A stretch of 64,000 nucleotides of DNA, from positions 1-64,000 of the forward strand of contig MKTT01000050.1 of assembly GCA_001898385.1 (NCBI GenBank), read 5' to 3'. Positions within the stretch are counted from its first letter, which is position 1. Every line of letters starts with the position of its first letter. Position numbers and translations under genes: made by a program. The DNA comes from Planctomycetales bacterium 71-10 (GTDB lineage Bacteria > Planctomycetota > Planctomycetia > Isosphaerales > Isosphaeraceae). The notes below the pieces were generated by a model that did no database searches, was not told where the DNA came from, and saw only the letters and a program-made list of their open reading frames with translations. Shown here one piece after another: positions 26,188 through 37,130 of the stretch.

Positions 26188-28746
26188 TTACCGATCGACC
26201 TCGCCGAGCACGATGTCGAGGCTCCCCAGGATGCCGACGACGTCGGCGATGGTGCGGCCCAGGCACATCCGCTCCAGGGCCGTCAGGTTGATGAAGCTCG
26301 GGCTCCGGACGTGGTAGCGGTAGGCCGTCGCCGAGCCGTCCGACACCACATAGTAGCCCAGCTCCCCCTTGGGGTTCTCGACCCGCCCATACGCCTCGCC
26401 CGCCGGGACCTTGATCTGGTACGTCTTCTTGCCGGCCAGGATCGGCCCGTCGGGGATGTCGCGCACGGCCCGCTTCAGGATCCGGACGCTCTCGCGCATC
26501 TCCTGGAGCCGGACCCAGTAGCGTTCGTAGACGTCGCCCGCGGAGCCGGTCGGGACGTCGAATTCGAAGCGGTCGTAGATCCCGTAGGGGGCGGCGCGGC
26601 GGACGTCGTAGGCCACGCCAGAGGCCCGCAGCACGGGGCCGCTCGTCGAGTAGTTGATCGCGTCCGCGGCCGACAGCACGCCGACGCCCTTGGTCCGGTC
26701 GAGCATGATCTCGTTGCCGGAGAGGTAGGCGTCCAGCTCGTCGATCTTGCCGTCGAGCCGGGTCTCCACGATCGCCCGGCAGCGGTCGAGCCAGCCCGGC
26801 GGCAGGTCGGCCGCGACGCCCCCGAACCGGAAGTAGTTGCACATCATCCGGCTGCCCGAGGCCCACTCGAACAGGTCGAGGATCAGCTCGCGCTCCTCGA
26901 TCGCGTACAGGGCCGGCGTGAAGAACGCCCCCAGGTCGTTCAGCAGGAAGCCGATCGACCACATGTGGCTGGCGATCCGGGTCAGCTCGGCCATGACGAC
27001 GCGGATGTACTCGGCCCGCTCCGGGGGCCTCGCCTCGTCGCCCATCAACTGCTCAATGGCCAGGGCGTAGCCGAAGTTGTTCCCCATGCTCGTCAGGTAG
27101 TCGAGCCGGTCGGTGAACGGCATGTTCATCAGGAACGTGTTGCGCTCGCCGATCTTCTCATGGTTGCGGTGGAGGTAGCCCATCACGGGCTTGAGGCCGA
27201 CGATGGTCTCGCCGTCGACCCGGACGTTCATGCGGAAGACGCCGTGGGTGCTGGGGTGCTGCGGGCCCATGCTCACCACGAACTGGTCGGAGTCCAGCGC
27301 CTCGACCCGGACGCCCTCGGGGATGGCGTCGGCCCCCTTGGGGTCGTCCATGCCGGAGAGGTCGGCCCAGTGCTTGAAAGTCTTCGGGACCTTGAAGTTG
27401 GTGCCGTGGGGGTTCAGTTCCTCGGCGCGGAAGTGGCGGCCCTGGCCTTCGTCGACGCGGCTGGAGAAGACCTTGGTCGGCCCCTCGTAGTACGGCTCCA
27501 GGTAGTCCTTGCGGAGCGGGTGGTAGGCGAACCCGTCCCACATGAGGATCCGCTTGAGTTCGGGGTGGCCGTCGAAGCGGACGCCCATCATGTCGAAGAC
27601 CTCGCGCTCCTGGAGGTCCGCGCCGCGGTAGACGTGGTAGAGCGACGGGACCGCGCCCGCCCCCTCGGTCTCGGCGGTGCGGACGCGGAGGAGGATCATC
27701 GAGCCCGGCCGCGCGGTGCTGTCGAGGTGGTAGTTCACCTCGATGCAGTCCGAATAGTGGACGCTCTGGAGGCTGGCCAGGTAGTCGAAGCGGATCTCGT
27801 CGCGGTCGCGGAGGTGCAGGGCGGCGGCGACGAGCCGGTCGGCCGGGATCAGGAGGCCGGCGCGGACGACCTCGGCGGTCCCCGCGCCGAGCGCGGCGTC
27901 CAGGCGGGCGGCGAGCGCGGCCAGGCCCTCGTCGCCCAGCCAGACGGCGCTGGGGCGGGCGACGGCCCGCTTGGCCTTCTTCGCGGGCTTCTTGCCGGGC
28001 TCCGGCGGAGGGGGCGGGGCGTCGTCGCCGGGCTGCGGGGCGGGGATCAGGGGGGGCTTTTCGAGGCCTTCCTCGCGCCTCTCGACGAGCCCGGCGGCGG
28101 TGCGCTCGGCGGCCAGCTCGACGGTGCGGAGGTCGACGAGGTCGGGGCCGAGGGCCGGGACGGGGACGTCGCGCTCGACGTCGCCGCGATACCAGGGGGC
28201 GACGGCCAGCGACTCGCCGTCGATCTTCTTCTGGAGGGCGATGATGCCGTTGATGAGGGCCTGCGGCGTCGGCGGGCAGCCGGGGACGTAGACGTCGACG
28301 GGGAGGAACTTGTCCACGCCCGAGACGACGTTGTACCCCTCCTTGAACGGCCCCCCGCCCGAGGCGCACGCGCCCATCGCCATGACGTACTTGGGCTCCG
28401 GCATCTGGTCGTACAGCCGGACGATCTGGGGCATCATCGTCTTGGTGACGGTCCCGGAGACGATCATCAGGTCGGCCTGGCGGGGTGAGCCGCGGAAGAC
28501 CTCGGCCCCGAAGCGGGCGAGGTCGAACCGGCTGGAGGCCGTGCAGATCATCTCGATGGCGCAGCAGGCCAGGCCGAAGCCCAGGGGCCAGATGGAGGAC
28601 CGTCGGCCCCAGTTGTAGACGACGTCCACCATCCCCAGCAGCTTGTCCCAGCTCGTGACCAGGACGTACTGCTCCAACTCTTTCTGGAGGGCGGGGTCGA
28701 GGGTCGTGGCCCACTCGGGCCGGACGATCGGCGGGTTGCTGCTCAT
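26188..28746 (-). CDS. nuoBCD: NADH-quinone oxidoreductase fused subunit B/C/D
   Basis: One 852-residue polypeptide contains three complex I subunits. NuoB (about residues 1-195) has the N2-cluster cysteines Cys61, Cys62, Cys127 and Cys157. A Pro/Lys-rich linker (about 230-265) joins NuoC (about 265-440; [22 protein letters not shown]). NuoD (about 455-852) begins [16 protein letters not shown] and ends [13 protein letters not shown]. Together they form the peripheral-arm base where quinone is reduced. The start ATG at 28746 begins NuoB homology. B/C/D trifunctional fusions are known but uncommon; C/D fusion alone is more frequent. The reading frame is unbroken, so this is not a sequencing join. 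Confidence 0.95.
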   Translation of the reverse strand: MSSNPPIVRPEWATTLDPALQKELEQYVLVTSWDKLLGMVDVVYNWGRRSSIWPLGFGLACCAIEMICTASSRFDLARFGAEVFRGSPRQADLMIVSGTVTKTMMPQIVRLYDQMPEPKYVMAMGACASGGGPFKEGYNVVSGVDKFLPVDVYVPGCPPTPQALINGIIALQKKIDGESLAVAPWYRGDVERDVPVPALGPDLVDLRTVELAAERTAAGLVERREEGLEKPPLIPAPQPGDDAPPPPPEPGKKPAKKAKRAVARPSAVWLGDEGLAALAARLDAALGAGTAEVVRAGLLIPADRLVAAALHLRDRDEIRFDYLASLQSVHYSDCIEVNYHLDSTARPGSMILLRVRTAETEGAGAVPSLYHVYRGADLQEREVFDMMGVRFDGHPELKRILMWDGFAYHPLRKDYLEPYYEGPTKVFSSRVDEGQGRHFRAEELNPHGTNFKVPKTFKHWADLSGMDDPKGADAIPEGVRVEALDSDQFVVSMGPQHPSTHGVFRMNVRVDGETIVGLKPVMGYLHRNHEKIGERNTFLMNMPFTDRLDYLTSMGNNFGYALAIEQLMGDEARPPERAEYIRVVMAELTRIASHMWSIGFLLNDLGAFFTPALYAIEERELILDLFEWASGSRMMCNYFRFGGVAADLPPGWLDRCRAIVETRLDGKIDELDAYLSGNEIMLDRTKGVGVLSAADAINYSTSGPVLRASGVAYDVRRAAPYGIYDRFEFDVPTGSAGDVYERYWVRLQEMRESVRILKRAVRDIPDGPILAGKKTYQIKVPAGEAYGRVENPKGELGYYVVSDGSATAYRYHVRSPSFINLTALERMCLGRTIADVVGILGSLDIVLGEVDR

Positions 28747-28913
28747 GGCGGGCCTGCTGGGGGGCGGCCGGGTGCGTCGCCCGCGCAGCTTCGCGACCGG
28801 CCGCCGACCTGAAAGCGATCGCGGCGCGGTGGGGAGGAGGTTCGCTCTCGTGCGTCGCCGATCGTCCGTCATCCTAAACCGGATCGGCCGGATCCGCCAG
28901 GGGGCGGCGGGCC

Positions 28914-30251
28914 CTACGCCTGGGAGATGAGGGTCAGCTCCTGGAGGGCGTCGCTCATCGCCTGGGCGGTCTTCCAGCGGGACTTCGGCTGCTTCTGGAG
29001 CGACTTCATGAGGATCCGCTCCAGCTCCTCCGGGGCGTCGGGGCGGTACGCGCGCAGCGGGATGGGGGGCGATTCGAGGATCAGCTCGTAGGAATTCGCC
29101 TGGCGGGGGTTGAACCCGAAGTAGGGGTACTGGTCGGTGAGGAGGTAGTAGAGCGTGGCCCCGGCGCTGTAGATGTCGGCCGGCTCCTTGACGTCGCGGA
29201 ACTCGCGGATGTGGTCGGGGGAGAGGAAGCCGGTGGAGCCGCCGACGTCGCCCTGGCGGGTCATGGTGGAGAACAGGTTCCCCTCGGCGAAGCTCTTGGC
29301 GAGGCCGAAGTCGGAGAGCTTCACCCGCGGCCGGTGCACGGGGCCCATCACCAGGAGGTTGGAGGGCTTCACGTCGCGGTGGACGTACCCCTTGCCGTGC
29401 GCGTAGGCCAGGGCGGAGAGGAGCTGGCGGCCGATCTGCGCGACGGTCGCCACGGGGAGCGGGCGATGGTCCTTGGCCCACTCCAGCGCGTTCTGTCCGT
29501 CGACGTACTCCATGACGAGCTGGTAGCGGCCGTCGACCTCGAACAGGTCGTAGAAGGCGACGATGCCGGGGTGGCCCTTGCCGCCGGGGGTGAGCAGGTT
29601 CCGCAGGACGTGGATCTCGCGCCGGAAGTAGTGGAACGCCTTCTCGTCGGTCGCCGCGTTGGCGAGCATCATCTTGATCGCGACGCGACGGCCGGTGGAG
29701 AGCTCGGTGGCGCGGTAGACCTCGCCCATGCCCCCCTCGCCGATCAGGTCGTCGATGAGGAAGTCGGGGGCGGTCTCGGGGAAGCGGCGGCGGAGGGCGC
29801 GGCAGTCGGGGCAGAGGGCGGCGTCGGTGGCGTCGAACGCCGGGAGGCTCATGACGTTGGTGCGCTCGCCCGACCTGGAGTCGGCCGCGGGCTCGCGCCG
29901 GAGCCGGGCCCCGCAGCCCAGGCAGGTGGGGCTCGCCGAGCCGTCGGGGTGGGAGCCGAAGACGAGCACTTCGAAGCCGCTCTGGCCGGCCGCGACGACG
30001 TCCCCCTCGCGGAGCATGACGCGCTGGACGCGCAGGCCGTTGACCTTGGTGCCGTTGGTGCTCCCCAGGTCGATCAGGTGGTAGACGCCCGTCGCCTTCT
30101 CGATCCGGAAGTGCTCGCGGGAGAGGAGGAGGTCGCCCGTCATGGGGAAGGCCGCGCGCGAGGACCGGCCGACGATGAAGGGGTCGGATCGGTCGATCAG
30201 ACGCTCCTCGCCGGCGTGCGGCCCGGACGTCACCCGCAGCATCAGCTCCAT
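28914..30251 (-). CDS. FHA-domain Ser/Thr protein kinase
   Basis: The 445-residue protein has an N-terminal FHA domain (about 5-97; [33 protein letters not shown]) that binds phosphothreonine, then a zinc-ribbon-like Cys set (Cys110, Cys113, Cys147, Cys150), then a kinase domain (165-440) with [10 protein letters not shown], catalytic Lys193, HRDVKPSN (Asp293) and DFGLA (314-318). There is no membrane segment, so it is cytoplasmic. A TATGAT -10-like box lies about 45 bases upstream of the start. No partner phosphatase is adjacent. Confidence 0.93.
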   Translation of the reverse strand: MELMLRVTSGPHAGEERLIDRSDPFIVGRSSRAAFPMTGDLLLSREHFRIEKATGVYHLIDLGSTNGTKVNGLRVQRVMLREGDVVAAGQSGFEVLVFGSHPDGSASPTCLGCGARLRREPAADSRSGERTNVMSLPAFDATDAALCPDCRALRRRFPETAPDFLIDDLIGEGGMGEVYRATELSTGRRVAIKMMLANAATDEKAFHYFRREIHVLRNLLTPGGKGHPGIVAFYDLFEVDGRYQLVMEYVDGQNALEWAKDHRPLPVATVAQIGRQLLSALAYAHGKGYVHRDVKPSNLLVMGPVHRPRVKLSDFGLAKSFAEGNLFSTMTRQGDVGGSTGFLSPDHIREFRDVKEPADIYSAGATLYYLLTDQYPYFGFNPRQANSYELILESPPIPLRAYRPDAPEELERILMKSLQKQPKSRWKTAQAMSDALQELTLISQA

Positions 30252-30360
30252 GCGGCTCTCCGTGGCTCGCCCTGAGGAAGCCCCCTCCTTTCTATCATAT
30301 CCACCCCGGCGCGAGAATCGCCGCGCGGCGGGCGACGGCCGGCGTCCCGCCGAGCCCGGG

Positions 30361-32028
30361 TCAGGCGGGCTGGCGGGCGGCGGCCTCGCGCAGGGCCTTG
30401 AGGTCGATCTTGCCGGTCCCGGTGATCGGGATGGCGTCGACCTGGATGAAGTCGCGGACCGAGGGGATCCAGAGCCGGGGGACGCCGGCGGCGACCAGGC
30501 GGCGGTGGATCTCGTCCGGGCTGGCTCCGAGGTCCGTGTAGAGGACGCAGAGGCGCTCGCCGTGCCTGGGGTCGGGGAGGGCCGTGACGGCCACCTGCTG
30601 CTCGTCGACCCCGGCGGCCGACATGACGGCCGACTCCACCCCGACGTGCGGGACCATCTCGCCGGCGATCTTCGAGAACCGGCTGATGCGGTCGGTGATC
30701 GTGAGGAAGCCGTCCTCGTCCACGAACCCGAGGTCGCCGGTGGAGTACCAGCCGTCCTTGAGCACCTGGGCGGTGGCCTCGGGCTTGTGGAGGTAGCCGG
30801 ACATCACCTGCGGGCCCTTCACGCAGATCAGCCCCGTCGCGCCGGGGGCCAGGTCCTCGCCCGTCTCCGGGTGGACGGTCTTCACGGAGGTCCCCGGGAC
30901 CGGCAGGCCGACGGAGCCCGGCCGGTTGGCGTGGATCGTCCGGCCGTCGGGCAGCGCGGCGTCGGCCGGGACGTTCACCGAGACCACCGGCGACAGCTCG
31001 GTCGTCCCGTAGCCCTGCATCGGCTCGATGTTCAGCGTCGCCTTGATCTCGCGGTAGCACTCGTCCTTGAGCTTCTCCGCCCCCAGGATCAGGTGCTTGA
31101 GCGTCTTGAACTGCTCGGGGCGGCACGCCTTGAGGTACATCCGCGCGAACGTGGGCGTGCCGGCGACCAGCGTGACGCCGTGCTCCTCGCAGAGCTTGCC
31201 GATCGTCCGGGCGTCCAGCGGGTTGAAGTGGTAGACCACCGTCTTGCCCAGCACCAGCGCCGTCCACAGGCCGATCGTGTAGCCGAACGAGTGGAAGAAC
31301 GGCAGGATCCCGAGGATCATCTCGCGCTCGGCGAGGTGGATCTGCTCCTGGACCTGGAGCACGTTGCAGAGGATGTTCCGGTGCGTGAGCATCACCCCCT
31401 TGGGGTCGCCCGTCGAGCCGGACGTGAAGATGATCGTCGCCAGGTCGTCCAGGCCGCGCGCCCGCAGGCCGGGCAGGAACCGGCCCATCACGCCGATCGG
31501 GGCGGCCTTGGCGACGGCCGCGGCGAGCAGCTTGTCGGCCGCCTTCACCTTCGCCGGCACGTCCTCCAGCATCATCAGGCCGGCGGCCGGCCGGATCGGG
31601 CACTTGTCCAGCACCTTGGCCGACGTCAGCACGGTCTTGATGTGGCACTGGACGACCGCGGCGTCGACCATCGCCTGGTTGGTCGTGTAGTTCAGGTTGA
31701 CGGGGATCTTCCCCAGCAGCCCCAGCGCCAGGTTGGCCACCGCCGAGGGGACCATCGGCGGCAGCATCAGGCCGACGTAGTCCTCCGGGCCCAGCTCGCG
31801 GGACAGGACGCGGGCCAGGGCCGCGGCGCGCATCAGGGTCTGGCCGTAGGTGAGCGCCGCGCCGGTGCTGTCGCGCACGGCGGGGCGGTCGGGGGTGCGC
31901 CGGGCCTGGAGGACGAAGGCGTGCAGGAGCGATCGCCACTCGGGCGGCAGCGGCGAGAGCGGCCGCAGGACGCCGTGGCCGCCCATGGGGTCCAGGCGCG
32001 CGCCGGCGGGGGTGGGGGACGGGCTCAT
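30361..32028 (-). CDS. AMP-binding acyl-CoA/acyl-ACP ligase
   Basis: The 555-residue enzyme activates a carboxylic acid as acyl-AMP before thioester formation. It contains the adenylate-forming signature IIFTSGSTGDPKGVMLTH, MQGYGTTELSP, WYSTGDLGFVDEDG and the C-terminal catalytic Lys context PITGTGKIDLKALRE. The sequence around LPPMVPSAVANLALGLLGK and NYTTNQAMVDAAV resembles the acyl-ACP synthetase half of Aas proteins, so a fatty-acid substrate is likely. ATG 32028 is used; GTG at 32058 would add 10 residues. Confidence 0.88.
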   Translation of the reverse strand: MSPSPTPAGARLDPMGGHGVLRPLSPLPPEWRSLLHAFVLQARRTPDRPAVRDSTGAALTYGQTLMRAAALARVLSRELGPEDYVGLMLPPMVPSAVANLALGLLGKIPVNLNYTTNQAMVDAAVVQCHIKTVLTSAKVLDKCPIRPAAGLMMLEDVPAKVKAADKLLAAAVAKAAPIGVMGRFLPGLRARGLDDLATIIFTSGSTGDPKGVMLTHRNILCNVLQVQEQIHLAEREMILGILPFFHSFGYTIGLWTALVLGKTVVYHFNPLDARTIGKLCEEHGVTLVAGTPTFARMYLKACRPEQFKTLKHLILGAEKLKDECYREIKATLNIEPMQGYGTTELSPVVSVNVPADAALPDGRTIHANRPGSVGLPVPGTSVKTVHPETGEDLAPGATGLICVKGPQVMSGYLHKPEATAQVLKDGWYSTGDLGFVDEDGFLTITDRISRFSKIAGEMVPHVGVESAVMSAAGVDEQQVAVTALPDPRHGERLCVLYTDLGASPDEIHRRLVAAGVPRLWIPSVRDFIQVDAIPITGTGKIDLKALREAAARQPA

Positions 32029-32216
32029 GGGCGGGGCTCCCTGGGCGGCCTCTGGCACGACCTCGGCTCCTCTTCTCTTCCGGGCTTGACGACGGGACCG
32101 ATCAATCTACGCGAACGGCGGCGCGGCGGCAACGCCGGCCTCGAACCAAACGTCTCGATCCGACGCCGGGCGCTTGCGAAGGATTGCGGCGCGCCCGCCC
32201 GAAAACCGGAAGGGCG

Positions 32217-32245
32217 TGCAATCGGGGCCGCGGCGCGGTTACAAT
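32217..32245 (+). promoter_or_regulatory. Candidate promoter for the PSD1-type gene
   Basis: TACAAT at 32240-32245 with a weak -35 (TGCAAT, 32217-32222) 17 bases upstream, about 80 bases before the start at 32326 and in the divergent gap. Confidence 0.4.
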
Positions 32246-32325
32246 GACGGGGCCGAGCCCTTGAAGTCTTCTATCCCGCCGATGCGTGCGATCCCACCAC
32301 CGCCAGCCGTCGCGAGGACGGATTC

Positions 32326-35300
32326 ATGATGATGGACCGAGCAGTCGGAACGGGCCCGTCGCGCCTTCGGGCTTCCTTGCTGGGGCTCGTCGCGGCCATG
32401 GTCGCGGTCGCGTCGGCCGCGACGGCCCGCGCGGGCGACCTCGGCGGGGCCTCCCCCTCGGCGCCGTCGGTCCGGTTCAACCGCGACGTGCGGGCGATCC
32501 TCTCCGACAAGTGCTTCCAGTGCCACGGGCCCGACGAGTCCCAGCGCAAGGGGAAGCTCCGGCTGGACACGTTCCAGGCCGCCACCGCGCCGGCCTCCAG
32601 CGGCGACCCGGCCGTCGTCCCGGGCGACCCCGAGGCGAGCGAGCTGATCCGACGCCTCACGACCGACGACGCCGACGAGAAGATGCCCCCCGCGAAGACG
32701 GGCAAGCCGGTCTCGCCCGAGGAGATCAAGGTCCTCCAGGCGTGGATCGCCGAGGGCGCCGAGTACGAGGGCCACTGGGCCTTCATCCCCCCCGATCGCC
32801 CGCCGACGCCCCAGGTCTCGCGCGGCGAGTGGGTCCGCAACCCGATCGACGCCTTCATCCTCCGCAGGCTCGAAGCGGAGGGGCTGAGCCCGTCGCCCGA
32901 GGCCGACAAGACGACGCTGATCCGCCGCCTCGCGCTCGACCTGACCGGGCTGCCGCCGACGATCGCCGAGGTCGACGCCTTCCTCGCCGACGACCGCGCC
33001 GACGCCTACGACCGCCTCGTCGACCGCCTGCTGGAGTCGCCCCACTACGGCGAGCGCTGGGGCCGCATCTGGCTCGACGCCGCCCGCTACGCCGACTCCG
33101 ACGGCTATGAGAAGGACAAGCCCCGCACCGTCTACTTCTATCGCGACTGGGTCGTCCGCGCCCTGAATCGCGACCTCCCCTACGACCGCTTCATCGTCGA
33201 GCAGGTCGCCGGCGATCTGCTGCCGAACCCCGACCAGGACCAACTGGTCGCCACCGGGTTCCTGCGGAACTCCATGATTAATGAGGAAGGCGGCGTCGAC
33301 CCGGAGCAGTTCCGCGTCGAGGCGATGTTCGACCGGATGGACGCGGTCGGCAAGGCGATCCTCGGCCTGACGACCGGCTGCGCCCAGTGCCACACCCACA
33401 AGTACGACCCGATCCAGCACGTCGACTACTACCGGATGCTCGCGTTCCTCAACAACGTCGACGAGGCGGCCGTCGCCGCCTACACGCCGGAGGAATTGGA
33501 AAAGCGCGAGGCGATCCGGCGCGAGACCGCCGCGATCGAGGAGGGCCTCCGTCGCGACCATCCCGACTGGGTCGACCGGCTGCGGTCGTGGGAGGAGTCG
33601 GCGAAGACCCCGGGCCCGAACTGGACGGTCGTGCGGACCGACGTCGACGCCAACAACGGCACCGGCCAGAAGCATACGATGCAGGAGGACGGCTCGCTGC
33701 TGGCCTCGGGCTACGCCCCCACGCTGCACGTCGACACCTTCACCGCCCTGGAGCCCGTGCCGGCCGTGGCGGCGATCCGCCTGGAGTTGCTGAACGACCC
33801 CAGCCTGCCTTTGAACGGCCCCGGCCGCTCCACCAAGGGCCTGTTCGCCCTGACCGACTTCCAGGTCGAGGTCGCGCCCGCCGACAAGCCGGACCAGTGG
33901 GCGGCGGCGAAGATCGCCCGCGCCACGGCCGACGTGAACCCGGCCGAGGCCGTGCTGGAGCCGATCTTCGACGACCGCAGCGGCAAGCGTCGCGTGACCG
34001 GGCCGATCGACTACGCCATCGACGGCAAGGTCGAGACGGCCTGGGGGATCGACATCGGCCCCGGCCGCCGCAACGTCCCGCGCCGGGCGGTGTTCGTGCT
34101 GGAGAAGCCGGTCTCGTTCCCGGCCGGCGTGCGGCTCCGCTTCAAGCTCGACCAGCGTCACGGCGGCTGGAACAGCGACGATAACCAGAACAACAACCTC
34201 GGCCGCTTCCGGCTCTCCGCGACCGACGCCCCGGACGCCGCCGCCGACCCCGTCCCCGCCGCCGCCCGCGAGGCCCTGGCCGTCGCGCCCGACGCCCGCA
34301 CGCCCGAGCAGGCCGCCGCCCTGTTCGCCCACTTCCGGACGACCGTACCCGAGTGGAAGGGCGCGAACGACCGGATCGAGGCCCTGTGGAAGACGCACCC
34401 GGAGGGCTCGTCGCAACTGGTGCTGCGGGACCGCAAGCGGGAGACGCATCGCCTGGAGCGCGGCGACTTCCTCAAGCCGGCGGAGGTCGTCCAGCCCGGC
34501 ATGCCGACGTTCCTGAACCCGCCGCCGAGCACGCCGTCGCCGACCCGGCTGGACTTCGCCGAATGGCTCGTCGATCGCAAGGCCCCGACGACCGCCCGCG
34601 CCATCGTGAACCGCGTCTGGCAGGCGTACTTCGGCACCGGCCTGACCGCGACCAGCGAGGACCTGGGCTCCCAGTGCGAGCCGCCGTCGCACCCGGAATT
34701 GCTCGACTGGCTGGCCGTCGAGTTCATGGACGGCGGCTGGAGCTTCAAGCGGCTGCACCGGACCATCGTGGGGTCGAACGCCTACCGGCAGTCGTCGAAG
34801 GCGACCCCGGACTTGCTGACGAAGGACCCGTTCAACCGCCTGCTGGCCCGGGGGGCCCGCGTGCGGACGGATGCGGAGGTGGTGCGGGACGTCGTCCTGG
34901 ACGCCGGCGGGCTCCTCGACCGCACGATCGGCGGCCCGAGCGTCAACCCGCCCGCGCCGATGTTCCTGTTCCAGCCCCCCGCGAGCTACGGGCCGAAGCC
35001 CTGGCCGGAGTCGCAGGGCTCGGCGAAGTACCGCCGGGCGCTCTACACGTTCCGGTTCCGGTCGATCCCGTACCCCGTGCTCCAGGCGTTCGACGCCCCC
35101 AACGGCGACTTCTCCTGCGTGCGACGGAGCCGGTCCAACACGCCGCTCCAGGCGCTCGCCCTCCTGAACGAGCCGGTGGCGCTCGACGCCGCGCGGTCGC
35201 TCGCCGCCCTGACGCTGAAGGAGGGCGGGTCGACCGACGACGACCGCATCGCCTACGCCTTCCGCCGCTGCCTGGCCCGTCGGCCGACCGACGCCGAGCG

Positions 35301-35466
35301 GCAGGTCTTGACGGACCTCCTGCACAAGCAGTCCGCCCGCTTCGCCGCCGACGCCGACGACGCCGCGAAGCTCTCCGGCGGCGCCCCGGACCCGGCCGAG
35401 CACGCGAGCTGGACCGTCGTCTCCCGCGTGCTGCTGAACCTGGACGAGACGATCACCAAGGAATGA
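32326..35466 (+). CDS. PSD1-type cytochrome c protein with DUF1549 and DUF1553
   Basis: The 1046-residue secreted protein has a signal peptide (about residues 14-37), a planctomycete cytochrome c domain with CFQCH (Cys63, Cys66, His67), DUF1549 (about 175-385; NPIDAFILRRLEAEGLSPSP, DLTGLPPT, ERWGRIWLDAARYADSDGYE), a middle beta-rich region (about 440-640), and DUF1553 (about 740-1000; TRAIVNRVWQAYFGTGL-like, FKRLHRTIVGSNAYRQSS). These proteins are hallmark planctomycete genes, nearly always beside a DUF1501 gene, as here. A role in periplasmic polysaccharide handling has been proposed for the family; nothing in the sequence proves it. Confidence 0.92.
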   Translation: MMMDRAVGTGPSRLRASLLGLVAAMVAVASAATARAGDLGGASPSAPSVRFNRDVRAILSDKCFQCHGPDESQRKGKLRLDTFQAATAPASSGDPAVVPGDPEASELIRRLTTDDADEKMPPAKTGKPVSPEEIKVLQAWIAEGAEYEGHWAFIPPDRPPTPQVSRGEWVRNPIDAFILRRLEAEGLSPSPEADKTTLIRRLALDLTGLPPTIAEVDAFLADDRADAYDRLVDRLLESPHYGERWGRIWLDAARYADSDGYEKDKPRTVYFYRDWVVRALNRDLPYDRFIVEQVAGDLLPNPDQDQLVATGFLRNSMINEEGGVDPEQFRVEAMFDRMDAVGKAILGLTTGCAQCHTHKYDPIQHVDYYRMLAFLNNVDEAAVAAYTPEELEKREAIRRETAAIEEGLRRDHPDWVDRLRSWEESAKTPGPNWTVVRTDVDANNGTGQKHTMQEDGSLLASGYAPTLHVDTFTALEPVPAVAAIRLELLNDPSLPLNGPGRSTKGLFALTDFQVEVAPADKPDQWAAAKIARATADVNPAEAVLEPIFDDRSGKRRVTGPIDYAIDGKVETAWGIDIGPGRRNVPRRAVFVLEKPVSFPAGVRLRFKLDQRHGGWNSDDNQNNNLGRFRLSATDAPDAAADPVPAAAREALAVAPDARTPEQAAALFAHFRTTVPEWKGANDRIEALWKTHPEGSSQLVLRDRKRETHRLERGDFLKPAEVVQPGMPTFLNPPPSTPSPTRLDFAEWLVDRKAPTTARAIVNRVWQAYFGTGLTATSEDLGSQCEPPSHPELLDWLAVEFMDGGWSFKRLHRTIVGSNAYRQSSKATPDLLTKDPFNRLLARGARVRTDAEVVRDVVLDAGGLLDRTIGGPSVNPPAPMFLFQPPASYGPKPWPESQGSAKYRRALYTFRFRSIPYPVLQAFDAPNGDFSCVRRSRSNTPLQALALLNEPVALDAARSLAALTLKEGGSTDDDRIAYAFRRCLARRPTDAERQVLTDLLHKQSARFAADADDAAKLSGGAPDPAEHASWTVVSRVLLNLDETITKE

Positions 35467-35475
35467 TGAGGCGGT

Positions 35476-35652
35476 CTTCCCCCCTCGCGGGGGAAGACAG
35501 ACCCCGCAGGGGTCAGATGAGGGGGACGCGAAGCACACGGCTCGTCGGGGTTCGAAAGCCCGTCCGACCGGCCCGGGATCCCGACGGCTTCCTCGCGCGT
35601 CCTCCCCCTCATCCGGCCCTGCGGGCCACCTTCCCCCGCCAGGGGGGGAAGG
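35476..35652 (+). repeat. Dispersed hairpin element, copy 3
   Basis: Lies between the PSD1-type gene and its DUF1501 partner, so it would be in their shared transcript. Inner hairpin is GACCCC-GCA-GGGGTC (35500-35514), differing from copy 1 on both arms in a compensatory way. Confidence 0.9.
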
Positions 35653-35693
35653 ACGTTGATTGAACCAGATTCCAGAGGCGGGGAGCCCCTCCG

Positions 35694-37130
35694 ATGAATT
35701 GCCAGGATCGCCTGCATCGCGGCCGCAGCCCGCTCGACGTCTCGCGCCGCTGGTTCCTGAACCAGTGCGGCGTGGGCCTGGGCGCGATGGCCCTGCGCGA
35801 GCTGATCGCCGCCGACGCCGCCGCCGGATCGCCCGCGGCCCTCGACCCGATGGCCCCGAAGGCGCCGCACTTCGCGCCCAAGGCGAAGCGGGTCATCTTC
35901 CTGTTCATGGCCGGCGGGCCGTCGCACCTGGAGATGTTCGACAACAAGCCCCAGCTCGCGAAGTTCGACGGCACCCTGCCGCCGGCCGAACTGCTCAAGG
36001 GCTACCGCGCCGCGTTCATCAACCCGGACGCCAAGCTCCTCGGCCCCAAGTTCAAGTTCGCGAAGCACGGCAATTCCGGCACCGAGGTCTCGGAACTCCT
36101 CCCGCACACCGCGAGCGTCATCGACGAGATCGCGGTCGTGAAGGGGATGCACACCGACGCCTTCAACCACGCGCCGGGGCAGATCATGATGAGCACCGGC
36201 TCCATGATCTTCGGCCGCCCCAGCCTGGGCGCCTGGACGTGCTACGGCTTGGGGAGCGAGGCGAACGACCTGCCGGGCTTCGTCGTCTTCAGCACCGGCA
36301 AGAAGGGCCCCAGCGGCGGGAACTCCAACTGGGGGAGCGGCTTCCTCCCCACCGTCTACCAGGGCGTGCAGTTCCGCACCGGCGGCGACCCGGTCCTCTA
36401 CCTCTCGAACCCCGAGGGCGTCGACCAGGCCGTCCAGCGCGACTCGCTCGACGCGATCCACGCGCTCGACCAGCACCGGCTCGACGCCATGGGCGACCCC
36501 GAGATCGCCACCCGGATCAACTCGTACGAGACGGCGTATCGGATGCAGATGTCCGCGCCCGACGTGATGGACCTCTCGCGCGAGCCGAAGCACATCCTCG
36601 ACCTCTACGGCGCCGAGCCGGGCAAGGGCTCGTTCGCCGGGACGTGCCTGCTGGCCCGCCGCCTCCTGGAGCGCGGGGTCCGGTTCGTGGAGATCTTCCA
36701 CGAGGCCTGGGACCAGCACGGCAACCTCACCGCCGACCTGAAGAACAACTGCGCGGAGACCGACCGCGCCTGCGCCGCCCTGATCCTGGACCTGAAGCAG
36801 CGCGGCATGCTGGACGACACCCTGGTCGTCTGGGGGGGCGAGTTCGGCCGCACGCCGATGGTGCAGGGGGGCTCGGACGGGCGCGATCACCACCCCAACG
36901 CCTTCACGATGTGGCTGGCCGGCGGCGGCGCGAAGCCGGGGATCAGCCACGGCGTCACCGACGACCTGGGCTTCGGCGTGGCCGACCAGAAGGTCCACGT
37001 CCACGACCTGAACGCCACGATCCTCCACCTGCTCGGCTTCGACCACACGAAGCTGACGTACCGGTTCCAGGGCCGGGACTTCCGCCTGACGGACGTCCAC
37101 GGCCGGGTGGTCAGCGAGCTTCTGGCCTGA
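35694..37130 (+). CDS. DUF1501 secreted protein (sulfatase-fold)
   Basis: The 478-residue protein starts with a Tat-like signal ([20 protein letters not shown], residues 17-36). The core has the DUF1501 features of the alkaline phosphatase/sulfatase superfamily: [57 protein letters not shown] and GRDHHPNAF, with His/Asp residues likely binding metal. There is no formylglycine Cys. It is the standard partner of the upstream PSD1-type protein and is probably co-transcribed with it. Its 3' end overlaps the converging TPR gene by 20 bases. Confidence 0.9.
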   Translation: MNCQDRLHRGRSPLDVSRRWFLNQCGVGLGAMALRELIAADAAAGSPAALDPMAPKAPHFAPKAKRVIFLFMAGGPSHLEMFDNKPQLAKFDGTLPPAELLKGYRAAFINPDAKLLGPKFKFAKHGNSGTEVSELLPHTASVIDEIAVVKGMHTDAFNHAPGQIMMSTGSMIFGRPSLGAWTCYGLGSEANDLPGFVVFSTGKKGPSGGNSNWGSGFLPTVYQGVQFRTGGDPVLYLSNPEGVDQAVQRDSLDAIHALDQHRLDAMGDPEIATRINSYETAYRMQMSAPDVMDLSREPKHILDLYGAEPGKGSFAGTCLLARRLLERGVRFVEIFHEAWDQHGNLTADLKNNCAETDRACAALILDLKQRGMLDDTLVVWGGEFGRTPMVQGGSDGRDHHPNAFTMWLAGGGAKPGISHGVTDDLGFGVADQKVHVHDLNATILHLLGFDHTKLTYRFQGRDFRLTDVHGRVVSELLA

